From: Nocardioidaceae bacterium
GTDB taxonomy: Bacteria > Actinomycetota > Actinomycetes > Propionibacteriales > Nocardioidaceae
Direction: 5' to 3'
NCBI GenBank assembly: GCA_020438665.1
Contig: JAGQUE010000115.1
Coordinates: 3,445-13,935, forward strand
Length of the DNA: 10,491 nucleotides
A model generated the notes under the pieces. The model was not told the origin of the DNA, did no database searches, and saw nothing but the letters and a program-made list of their open reading frames with translations. A program made the position numbers and the translations under genes. This document shows, in pieces, positions 1 to 6,729 of this stretch. The first letter of the stretch is position 1, and each line of letters starts with the position of its first letter.

Positions 1-11
1 TACCTCGCGGA

Positions 12-55
12 GTTCACCTGGGTAGGTGCGGGTTTCCCTTCCTACCGTGGTGAAC
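12..55 (-). terminator. Long imperfect hairpin after the Nudix-APH gene, possible terminator
   Basis: The arm GTTCACC (12-18) pairs with GGTGAAC (49-55). After a 2-nt internal mismatch, GGTAGG (21-26) pairs with CCTACC (41-46), and the 14-nt loop can fold further through GGG (30-32) and CCC (36-38). The hairpin begins 18 bases past the stop codon of the minus-strand gene ending at 74. No T-run follows it on the minus strand, so it would be a T-poor terminator of the kind common in GC-rich actinomycetes. It could equally serve a convergent gene to the left of the window, or be an operator or mRNA-stability element. The pairing is seen directly. The function is inferred. Confidence 0.5.
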
Positions 56-73
56 CAGCAGCACGGGCACCCC

Positions 74-1348
74 TCAACCCAGCCGGTCCAGCACGCCGGC
101 GATGCCGGAGTCGACGTACGCCGGACCGAGGTGGTCGAGGCCGGCGAGGACCTCCCACCAGGGCCCGAGGCGGTGCCAGAGGAGGGCGCGGCCCCGGAGG
201 TCGCGCGTGACGCCGTACGACGCCGCGAGGGCCTCGGCGAACTCCGGTGGCGTCCCGTGGAGTGTCCATGCGAGATCGAGGGCGGGATCGCCCATCCGTA
301 GGTCGCCCCAATCGATGATGCCGGTGGTGCGGCCCCCAGTGGCGAGGAGGTGGGCCGGACCGAGGTCGGCGTGGACCAGGCAGGACTCCGTCGGTTCGGC
401 GACCCCGTCGAGCAGGCGGGAGCCCGCAGCACGCGCCTCGTCGGGGAGCAGCGGCAGCACCCGGGCGCGCAGGTCGGCCAGGTCGGCGAGCAGCCGTGCG
501 TGCTCGTCGGCCGGGGCCGGCAGCTCCGGAGGCCACGGGCCGGCCTCGGCGTGCAGTGCGGCCAGCAGCTCGCCGACGGCGCGGCCGTCCACCGCGGTGA
601 GCGAGGACGGCTCGACCGGTTCTCCGGGCACGATCGGGTGCCGCACCCGGAGCGGCTGCTGATCGAGCACCACCGGCCGGGGCACTGCCAATGGAAGTCG
701 GTCGGCCACGCGAGCCAGCACGGCCACCTCGCGGCGCAGACGGGCGGCCACCTCGGGGCGACGGGGCCGTCGGTCGATCCAACGGTCCTCCACGACGTCG
801 GTCACGCAGTCCCAGCCCTGCGCCGGCTCCCACCGGTCGGCCGCCCGGGCGCGGAGCCACCCACCCAGCAGCCCGACCGTGTCGGGCATGAAGTCGTCGG
901 GATCCGCCTCGATCGCAGTCAGCAGGGCCTCGACGGTCAGCCACTCCCCGGAGGTGACCTCCTCGGGCTGCCACCGGATCGGGCCGTCCCAGTCCACGAC
1001 GAAGCAGAACCCCCGATAGGACGTGTGGTCGTCGTGGTAGTCGCCCTCCCGGACGGGGGCCAGGTCGACCCCGCTGACGCCGAGCTCTTCGGCCAGCTCG
1101 CGGGCGGCCGCGTCTCGCGGGTCCTCCCCGGCAGTCAGGACGCCGCCGGCGGCGAAGTCGCGACGCCCCGGATAGACGTCCTTGGTCGGCGTACGCCGGT
1201 GGACATAGACGCGGCCGAGCGGGTCGCGTACGACGGTCGCGGTTGCGGCGTGATGCAGGTTCTCGGCGCGCATCCGCGACCGTGGCGCGCTCCCGCACGG
1301 TCGGCCGTCCTCGTCATAGAGCGCCACCAGCTCGTCCACCCCCCCCAT
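74..1348 (-). CDS. Nudix hydrolase (YfcD/Idi-like) fused to APH-family phosphotransferase
   Basis: This 424-residue protein has two enzyme domains in one uninterrupted frame. Residues about 5-165 form a Nudix domain with a complete Nudix box at 69-91 (G69, E75, R83, E84, E87, E88, G90), which binds divalent metal for diphosphate hydrolysis. The stretch before the box (RMRAENLHH, then VYVHRRTPTKDVYPG) resembles E. coli YfcD and isopentenyl-diphosphate isomerase-like Nudix proteins. Residues about 195-415 form an aminoglycoside/choline-kinase-type domain. Its catalytic loop is H326-A-D328-L-G-P-A-H333, so the usual Asn at the end of HxDxxxxN is His, and IIDWGD (344-349) supplies the metal-binding Asp. 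No N-terminal Lys/Glu pair is obvious. Neither substrate can be named, and antibiotic resistance should not be assumed. No signal peptide or membrane segment is visible. ATG at 1348 is followed by a run of eight G, and GTG at 1339 is an alternative start. Upstream Shine-Dalgarno pairing is weak. A 157-bp gap with a hairpin separates it from the operon to the right, so it is probably transcribed on its own. Confidence 0.85.
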   Translation of the reverse strand: MGGVDELVALYDEDGRPCGSAPRSRMRAENLHHAATATVVRDPLGRVYVHRRTPTKDVYPGRRDFAAGGVLTAGEDPRDAAARELAEELGVSGVDLAPVREGDYHDDHTSYRGFCFVVDWDGPIRWQPEEVTSGEWLTVEALLTAIEADPDDFMPDTVGLLGGWLRARAADRWEPAQGWDCVTDVVEDRWIDRRPRRPEVAARLRREVAVLARVADRLPLAVPRPVVLDQQPLRVRHPIVPGEPVEPSSLTAVDGRAVGELLAALHAEAGPWPPELPAPADEHARLLADLADLRARVLPLLPDEARAAGSRLLDGVAEPTESCLVHADLGPAHLLATGGRTTGIIDWGDLRMGDPALDLAWTLHGTPPEFAEALAASYGVTRDLRGRALLWHRLGPWWEVLAGLDHLGPAYVDSGIAGVLDRLG

Positions 1349-1422
1349 CTTGCCCGCGAGGGTTGTGTCCGCGCGGGAACCGGGCGGACCGACCGGCCGT
1401 CCAAGCCATCAGACGTGAGGGA

Positions 1423-1449
1423 GACCGCCACCGCAGGGGAGTGGCGGTC
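1423..1449 (-). terminator. Perfect 9-bp-stem hairpin downstream of the five-gene operon
   Basis: GACCGCCAC (1423-1431) and GTGGCGGTC (1441-1449) are exact reverse complements around a 9-nt loop. The structure lies 57-83 bases past the stop codon of the last operon gene on the minus strand. The bases that follow on that strand (CTCCCTCACG) are C-rich, with no T-run. A T-poor terminator for the operon is the simplest reading. The hairpin also lies 75-101 bases upstream of the Nudix-APH start, so an operator or leader role for that gene is possible. Confidence 0.5.
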
Positions 1450-1453
1450 ACCC

Positions 1454-1493
1454 CGCGCTGACGTGCTCACAGCGATGGAGCGCGCTGACGTGC
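1454..1493. repeat. Two 13-bp direct repeats, 27-bp period
   Basis: CGCGCTGACGTGC occurs exactly at 1454-1466 and again at 1481-1493, in the gap between the end of the operon (1506) and the start of the Nudix-APH gene (1348). The first copy also begins a small inverted repeat, CGCTG (1456-1460) with CAGCG (1470-1474). Direct repeats at this distance upstream of a gene can be paired regulator-binding sites. No regulator family is recognised from the motif. A simple local duplication is the alternative. Confidence 0.6.
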
Positions 1494-1505
1494 GCTCGCC
1501 CTTGC

Positions 1506-3794
1506 TCAGGCGAACGCTTCGGCTCGCTTGGTCAGCTCGTCCAGGCCCGGCTCGGCGGGGTTGCGGGGCTTGCCGGGGTGGATGATGGCGACCTGGCAGC
1601 TCTCGGCGGCCAGCACCAGCTCGGCATAGGAGCCGGCGTCCGGGTCGGCGATATAGGCCTGGCGGTTGTCGTTGTAGGCGAACATCCGGTCGTTGATCGT
1701 CGTGCACTCGTTGCACGTCGAACAGCGTGGCGTCTCGATCCAAGGCAGGTAGGGGTCGTGCGCTTGGGGCTCGTCGAGGTCGTCGACGTCCTCCGGAGCC
1801 GCCTCGGGTACGGCGGTCGCAGCGGCCCCGGCCGAGATGACCGCTGCCCCGGCGACCGGCCCGGCGACCAGCCCGGCAGCCGGCGCGGCGGCCATCGCGG
1901 CCTCGAGTCGCGCCTTCTCCTCCTCGAACTCCTCGCGCTGGCGTGCGAGCTCGCGGTCGACGTGGGAGTTGTGGATGCCACCGAGCTCCTGGAGCCGATG
2001 CCACTGCTCGACGCTGCGGAGGGTCATGTGGACCAGGGGCCGGTCGACGAGGACCCGGTGGAGCTGGTCGTCCTGGGAGATCATCAGCAGGTAGGGCAGC
2101 TCGTCGGCCCAGCCGCTTGGGTTGCCGGCGAGGTGGTCGGCGAAGGCGACGACCTTGCCGTCGGAGCCGTCGTCGGCTGCCAGGGCGAGGTGAGGCACCA
2201 GCCGGGCGTCGCACGCCCAGAAGTCGGCGGCGGTGAACGGCACGTCCAAGGTCACCGACTGGAGCGCCTGGTCCTGATAGGTGACCGGGTGCAGGGGCCA
2301 GTCGCGGTCGGCCTGGGGGTTGCAGGCGAGCGTGAAGCGCTCGGCCCAGGTGTCACCGGCGGCAGGGTCATAGGCGAAGGACGGGAAGACCCGCGACTCG
2401 ATCGCGGCCGCGGCGGCCAGGTAGTGGGGCAGGTCGCCGAGCCACTGGCCCTCACCGGAATAGACGACGAAGAGCGCCGCACCGGGTGAGCTCGAGCCGG
2501 CCACGATCCGGTCGCGGGCGTGGAACAGCGCGGCGCTCGCGCACTGGAGCACGAACGCGTCGCCGGAGGCGAGTGCGGCGGTGGCGAGCTTGCCGGCCGA
2601 GAGCCCGCTCTGGACGGTCCGGCCCGAGGACGACGACCCGCGCAGGAGGTCGTTGACCTGGACCAGTGCCTTGAGCGGGATCCCGGCGGAGAGGGCCTCG
2701 AGCAGGGCGACGCTGTCCTCGGCGCTCAGCTCCTCGGCGTCGACGCGAACGAGGTATTCGGGGAACAGCTCGAGCGTGTCGGCATCGAGGTCGGCCACGT
2801 TCCACTTCTCGAAGAGCGCGTCGTGGGTCTCCTCGCGATAGCGGCCGTCGGCCTCCATCTCGGCGATCACGAGGGCCTTGGCGAGCTCGGTCGTCTCCGC
2901 GAAGCGCTCGTGGTAGGCGTCGATGGCGTCGCCGACGTCGGTATAGACGAAGTCATAGAGGTCCGACCGGTCGGCGCCGTCGCCGTCGACCGGGACGAAC
3001 CGCTGGTGGACGAGCACGTCGAGGAGGCGGCGCACGCGCTCGCGACGGGAGTCCGGCAGCGCGAAGACGGGACGGTTGTCGGTGAGCAGGGCCGAGAGTG
3101 CGGCTGCGTCGAGCTCGCTTCCGAACACCGGGCCGAGCGAGCCGGCCAGCTTGTCGGCGGCGAGGCCGGCGGGGGAGTTGGCGGTCTCGGCGTCGAGGAT
3201 GTCCTGGAGCTCTTCGCGCAGGTGGGCGATCCGGTCGCCGAGCTGGCGCATGCGCGCCCGCTGCACGAGCTGCCAGAGGTGGCCGACGACCTGGCGGGCG
3301 GTGTCGCGGACACAGCCGACGAGCTCGCCGTCGACGTGTCGGGCGGCGGAGAGCCGGCCGAGGCTGTCGGCGACCTCGTCGTCAGCCGTGCCCTCGGTGA
3401 TCGCGCGGACGGACTCCGCCCACACCACCGACAGCCGGGCCGAACCGTGGTCGGCCCGCGAGCGGATCTCGCGCTCGAGGATCATGGCGTGGTGGCGGAT
3501 CCGGTCGCCGTCCTCGCCGACCGCGACCGTGCGCAGCAGGTCATCGACCATCCCCGACAGCGAGATGAGGGTGGAGTGCACGTCGGAGCCGTCGGCGAGC
3601 ACCAGCGGGAAGTCGTAGCGCAGGTCGGCGAGGTGACGGTAGGGCGCGAACTGGACCGAGCGCAGGCCGAGGCCCTCGACGTTGCCGAGGTGGGTGTCCA
3701 TGCGCCGGCCGGCCAGATAGAACGACGCCCGGTCCTGCTCGTCGTGGCGCTTGTGGGCACCGCCCGACACGGGGGTCGAGATCGTGTCAGTCAC
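1506..3794 (-). CDS. Large KOR-associated protein with C-terminal [4Fe-4S] ferredoxin domain
   Basis: The product has 762 residues. Residues 683-762 form a single-cluster ferredoxin-like domain with Cys691, Cys694 and Cys697 (CxxCxxC) and Cys733 completing the set. The rest is unassigned. It comprises an acidic, helix-rich N-terminal half (about 1-360), an alpha/beta-looking middle (about 365-600, including LFVVYSGEG at 441-449 and NPQADRDWP at 492-500), a charged probable coiled coil (610-632), and an Ala/Gly/Val-rich linker (634-664). The middle looks like a family I associate from memory with large ferredoxin proteins beside pyruvate or 2-oxoacid oxidoreductase genes, and it may derive from a degenerate enzyme domain. 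That is inference. It is far longer than ordinary KorC/PorD ferredoxin subunits (about 70-110 residues). The GTG start at 3794 is supported by a strong GGAGG nine bases upstream and by a 4-bp overlap with korB. Likely roles are electron carrier and scaffold between KorAB and NfnAB in the cytoplasm. No enzyme activity can be named. Confidence 0.8.
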   Translation of the reverse strand: MTDTISTPVSGGAHKRHDEQDRASFYLAGRRMDTHLGNVEGLGLRSVQFAPYRHLADLRYDFPLVLADGSDVHSTLISLSGMVDDLLRTVAVGEDGDRIRHHAMILEREIRSRADHGSARLSVVWAESVRAITEGTADDEVADSLGRLSAARHVDGELVGCVRDTARQVVGHLWQLVQRARMRQLGDRIAHLREELQDILDAETANSPAGLAADKLAGSLGPVFGSELDAAALSALLTDNRPVFALPDSRRERVRRLLDVLVHQRFVPVDGDGADRSDLYDFVYTDVGDAIDAYHERFAETTELAKALVIAEMEADGRYREETHDALFEKWNVADLDADTLELFPEYLVRVDAEELSAEDSVALLEALSAGIPLKALVQVNDLLRGSSSSGRTVQSGLSAGKLATAALASGDAFVLQCASAALFHARDRIVAGSSSPGAALFVVYSGEGQWLGDLPHYLAAAAAIESRVFPSFAYDPAAGDTWAERFTLACNPQADRDWPLHPVTYQDQALQSVTLDVPFTAADFWACDARLVPHLALAADDGSDGKVVAFADHLAGNPSGWADELPYLLMISQDDQLHRVLVDRPLVHMTLRSVEQWHRLQELGGIHNSHVDRELARQREEFEEEKARLEAAMAAAPAAGLVAGPVAGAAVISAGAAATAVPEAAPEDVDDLDEPQAHDPYLPWIETPRCSTCNECTTINDRMFAYNDNRQAYIADPDAGSYAELVLAAESCQVAIIHPGKPRNPAEPGLDELTKRAEAFA

Positions 3795-4825
3795 GACGCG
3801 TCGCCTCCCTTCGCGGTGTCGGCCTTCGCGGTGTCGGAGCCACCGCTGACGGCGAACTTGTCGAACTCAGCGTCCAGCAGGCGTCGTACGGCGGCCGTGG
3901 AGTGGGATGCCTCGGGCCGCACGATCTCCTCATAACGGGGGACGTCGGGGTTGTGGTAGAGGATCCCGATCGGGATGGGATCGGCCGACGACGCGATCTC
4001 GCGGGCCGCGCTGAGGTCGGACGGGTCGTGCTCGACGCGGTTGGGATAGATCTGCGCCATCCCCGAGCTGACCGAGAGGGACTTCGGGTGGTGCAGCAGC
4101 ATCACGCGGGACGGGTCGTGCAGCCACGGCTCGAAGTTGTCGGGCATCCACTCCGGGCAGCGCTGCACGATCCGGATGAACGACAGTCCGTCGTGGTGGT
4201 AGGCCGCGCGGATGATGTCGTAGAGGACCTCGGGGATCCAGTCGGCGGCCTGCGCGACGAACGAGACGTTCTGGACGCCCAGCGTCACGGTCAGCGGGTT
4301 GAGCCCCTCGAGGTAGGAGCCCCGGGGGGTGGTGTTGCTCTTGGTGCCGCGGGGGGAGGTGGGGGACGCCTGCTTCTTGGTGAGCCCATAGATCTGGTTG
4401 TCGTGCACCATCACGACCATCCGCATGTTGTAGCGGATGGCGTGGATCCAGTGGGCGGCGCCGATGCTGAAGGAGTCGCCGTCGCCGGAGTTGACGAAGA
4501 CGCTCAGGTCGGGGCGCGCCAGCCGGATGCCCTCCGCGATGGGCAGGGCCCGGCCGTGGATTCCGTGGAACCCATAGGTGTTCATGTAGTGGGGCAGCCG
4601 GCTGGAGCACCCGATGCCGGAGACGAACATCGTCTTCTCGGGGCGCAGGCCCTCGTCGCGCAGCAGGCGCTGGAGGGCGGCGAGCACGGCGTTGTCGCCA
4701 CAGCCGGCGCACCACCGCGGGACCCCCTTCTGGAACCCCTCGATCTCGACGCGCTCGTCATAGAGGCGCAGCAGGCACTCGGCGGCGCTGGTGTAGGTCA
4801 GGTCGATGTGGCTGAGGTCGATCAT
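3791..4825 (-). CDS. korB: 2-oxoacid:ferredoxin oxidoreductase, beta (thiamine diphosphate) subunit
   Basis: The 344-residue protein is the beta subunit, which binds thiamine diphosphate (TPP) and a [4Fe-4S] cluster and catalyses CoA-dependent oxidative decarboxylation of a 2-oxoacid. WCAGCG (38-43) gives Cys39 and Cys42, GIGCSSR (70-76) gives Cys73, and RCPEW (222-226) gives Cys223, a plausible full cluster set. GDGDSFSIG (114-122) and DNQIYGLTKKQ (142-152) are the TPP/Mg2+ segment typical of KorB/PorB. Length is normal for the family. The start at 4825 was chosen because it gives the ATGA overlap with korA and begins the conserved region. An ATG at 4900 would add 25 Arg/Pro-rich residues read inside korA. 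The wording around NSGDGD and RCPEW differs from the mycobacterial KorB I remember, so it may belong to another branch, and 2-oxoglutarate versus pyruvate is open. The C-terminus carries an in-frame duplication (ADTAK twice). Confidence 0.92.
   Translation of the reverse strand: MIDLSHIDLTYTSAAECLLRLYDERVEIEGFQKGVPRWCAGCGDNAVLAALQRLLRDEGLRPEKTMFVSGIGCSSRLPHYMNTYGFHGIHGRALPIAEGIRLARPDLSVFVNSGDGDSFSIGAAHWIHAIRYNMRMVVMVHDNQIYGLTKKQASPTSPRGTKSNTTPRGSYLEGLNPLTVTLGVQNVSFVAQAADWIPEVLYDIIRAAYHHDGLSFIRIVQRCPEWMPDNFEPWLHDPSRVMLLHHPKSLSVSSGMAQIYPNRVEHDPSDLSAAREIASSADPIPIGILYHNPDVPRYEEIVRPEASHSTAAVRRLLDAEFDKFAVSGGSDTAKADTAKGGDAS
3804..3808 (-). promoter_or_regulatory. Strong ribosome binding site deciding a GTG start
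   Basis: CCTCC on the plus strand reads GGAGG on the minus strand (within AGGGAGG) and ends nine bases before the GTG at 3794. It lies inside the last codons of korB. It supports GTG at 3794 over later starts of the 762-residue protein and suggests that this protein is translated efficiently on its own as well as by coupling. Confidence 0.7.
3808..3837. repeat. Perfect tandem duplication, 2 x 15 bp, at the 3' end of korB
   Basis: CCTTCGCGGTGTCGG occurs at 3808-3822 and again, directly abutting, at 3823-3837. The unit is five codons long and stays in frame, giving ADTAK-ADTAK in the hydrophilic KorB tail. The repeat abuts the ribosome binding site of the next gene. It is probably a recent slippage or duplication product with little effect on enzyme structure. 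Confidence 0.9.
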
Positions 4826-6729
4826 CGCCGGGACAGCTTCCTCTCGATGGCCTGCTGGACGCGGCCCGGCTTGATGGGCTGCCCGCCGACCTCGCTCCAC
4901 GTGTCGACGTCCACGAGATAGCGCGACCGCAGCAGCATCGCCAGGGCCGAGTAGCGACGGTTGTCGTCGTCGATGATCGGGTCCTCCGGGCGGTCGCTCC
5001 AGTTGCCCTCGACGGTCATGACCTGGTCGAAGCCGGCCATGATCTCCTTGAGGCCGGAGGGCATCGGGTTGACGAAGCGCAGGTGTAGCGCCGAGACCCG
5101 CCGGCCCTCGGCACGGACCCGTGTGACGGCCTCCTCGATGGCGCCCTTCGTGCTGCCCCAGCCGATCACCAGCAGCTCGCCGGTGGCGTCGCCGAACACC
5201 TCAGGGGTCTTGAGGGTCCGCTGCAACGCGGCCAGCTTGAGGCTGCGGGCGTGGAGGCCCTGTTCGTTGGCGTCGGGGTCATAGGCGACGGCGGCGGAGC
5301 TGTCGTGGGCGAGGCCGGTGAGCGTGTACATGCCGCCGGGCTGGCCGGGCACGAAGCGCCGCGACAGGCCGGTCGTCTCGTCCCAGGCATAGGGCTTGAG
5401 ACCGTCGGGGACCTGGCTCTGGTCGACGGGCGGCGCCAGCCACGCGGGGTCGAACTCGGGGCGCACAAAGGGCTGCTGGGCCGTCGCCAGGCTCGCGTCG
5501 GACAGCACCACCACGACCATGTTGAAGGTCTCGGCGATCCGGCGGGCCGCGATGACGGAATAGAAGCAGTCCTCGATCGAGCTCGGCGCGATCACCACCT
5601 TGGGGGCGTCGCCGTGGCTGCCGAAGATCGTCGTCATGAGGTCGCCCTGCTCGACCTTGGTCGGTTGGCCGGTGCTCGGGCCACCGCGTTGGACGTTCAC
5701 CACGACCAGCGGGATCTCGCCCATCACCGCGAGGCCGATCGCCTCCTGCTTGAGGGAGTAGCCCGGGCCGGAGGTGATGGTGACCGCGCACTTGCCGGCG
5801 TACGACGCCCCGATGGCGAAGCTCGCCGCGGCGATCTCGTCCTCGGCCTGGTGAACCATGCCGCCGACCCGCGGGAAGATCTCGCTGAGGTAGTGGGAGG
5901 CGGAGGTGGCCGGCGTGATGGGATACATCGCGCAGATCTCCATGCCGGAGGCCACCACGCCGAGTGCGATCGCGGTGTTGCCGTTGGTGACGATCTGGGC
6001 CTCACCCGACGGCAGCGCGGGGATGTGGAAGGCCAGGTCGAGGTTCTTGCGGGCGAACTCATAGCCGGCCACCAGCAGGCGGGTGTTCTGGTCGATCAGC
6101 GCCTGGGACTTCTTGCGGAAGGTCATCGCGACCTGGTCGGTGGCGAGGTCGAGCCCGAAGTCATAGATCGCGCAGAGCATCCCGAGGGCGAACATGTTCT
6201 TGCCGCGGCGGGGGTCCTTCACGATCTTGAGGCACTCGCGCTCCATCGGGACCTCGATGAGGCGGTAGCCGGCGGCCACCAGGGCGTCGTAGGTCTCGAC
6301 ATAGGAGGTCTGGATGCGCGGGTCGCGGTGGTCGCGCCACATGTCCTCGAGCAGGATCGTGCAGCCCGGCTTGAGCTCCTTCATGTGCACCCGGCCGAGC
6401 AGGACCTGCTCATTGAACGCCACGACGAGGTCGGCCTCGTCGCCGCCGTTGGTGACGCGCTGGGAGCCGATGCGGACCCGGTTGCCGCTGGCGCCGGCGA
6501 CGCTGCGGGCCGGGGGCTGGATCTCGGCGGGAATGATCTCGACGGTCCAGATGCCGTTGCCGGCTCTGGCCGCGATCGCGCCGAGGCTCTGCCCACAGCG
6601 CTGGGCACCCTCTCCCGAGTCACTGATGATCTCGACGACGTGCTCGGTCAGCGTGGTGACCGGGCGGTCCGCGGTGGCGACGCCGGCACGGTCGCCGGAC
6701 TGGGGGAGTGACTCCGACATGGCGCTCAT
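4822..6729 (-). CDS. korA: 2-oxoacid:ferredoxin oxidoreductase, fused gamma-alpha subunit
   Basis: The 635-residue protein has the gamma-alpha order typical of bacterial KorA. A gamma domain spans about 30-225, starting with SDSGEGAQRCG (36-46). It is followed by the pyrimidine-binding alpha domain from about 245, with YPITPATSASHYL (269-281), SGPGYSLKQEA (320-330) and QRGGPSTGQPTKVEQGDL (347-364), the hallmark KorA segment. A C-terminal domain (about 515-635) includes LRFVNPMP (550-557). With KorB it oxidises a 2-oxoacid and CoA to acyl-CoA and CO2 and passes electrons to ferredoxin. The protein itself has no CxxC cluster motif, as expected. The start at 6729 overlaps the nfnB stop as ATGA. 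An in-frame ATG at 6720 is almost as good, and neither has a clear Shine-Dalgarno sequence, which fits translational coupling. The gene ends in an ATGA overlap with korB. Confidence 0.93.
   Translation of the reverse strand: MSAMSESLPQSGDRAGVATADRPVTTLTEHVVEIISDSGEGAQRCGQSLGAIAARAGNGIWTVEIIPAEIQPPARSVAGASGNRVRIGSQRVTNGGDEADLVVAFNEQVLLGRVHMKELKPGCTILLEDMWRDHRDPRIQTSYVETYDALVAAGYRLIEVPMERECLKIVKDPRRGKNMFALGMLCAIYDFGLDLATDQVAMTFRKKSQALIDQNTRLLVAGYEFARKNLDLAFHIPALPSGEAQIVTNGNTAIALGVVASGMEICAMYPITPATSASHYLSEIFPRVGGMVHQAEDEIAAASFAIGASYAGKCAVTITSGPGYSLKQEAIGLAVMGEIPLVVVNVQRGGPSTGQPTKVEQGDLMTTIFGSHGDAPKVVIAPSSIEDCFYSVIAARRIAETFNMVVVVLSDASLATAQQPFVRPEFDPAWLAPPVDQSQVPDGLKPYAWDETTGLSRRFVPGQPGGMYTLTGLAHDSSAAVAYDPDANEQGLHARSLKLAALQRTLKTPEVFGDATGELLVIGWGSTKGAIEEAVTRVRAEGRRVSALHLRFVNPMPSGLKEIMAGFDQVMTVEGNWSDRPEDPIIDDDNRRYSALAMLLRSRYLVDVDTWSEVGGQPIKPGRVQQAIERKLSRR

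Noticed and set aside
42..1298. A 418-codon minus-strand frame overlapping the Nudix-APH gene, and a 359-codon one at 1135-2214
   Set aside because: Arg/Pro/Gly-rich translations in the wrong frame of a gene with an intact Nudix box and APH core.
1803..1892. Possible membrane helix in the Ala/Gly/Val-rich segment (residues 634-664) of the 762-residue protein
   Set aside because: It is dominated by Ala, Gly and Pro rather than large hydrophobic residues. It follows a coiled coil and precedes an acidic stretch, so a flexible linker fits better.
2520..3935. A 471-codon plus-strand open frame opposite the ferredoxin-tailed gene, and similar ones at 350-1585, 1578-2489, 3902-4921 and 5251-6711
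   Set aside because: All are antisense to recognised genes, have no family motif and show biased composition. They are shadow frames.
4826..4900. Upstream ATG that would add 25 residues to KorB
   Set aside because: The extension is Arg/Pro-rich, lies inside korA and has no family counterpart. The ATG at 4825 overlaps the korA stop and begins the conserved region.
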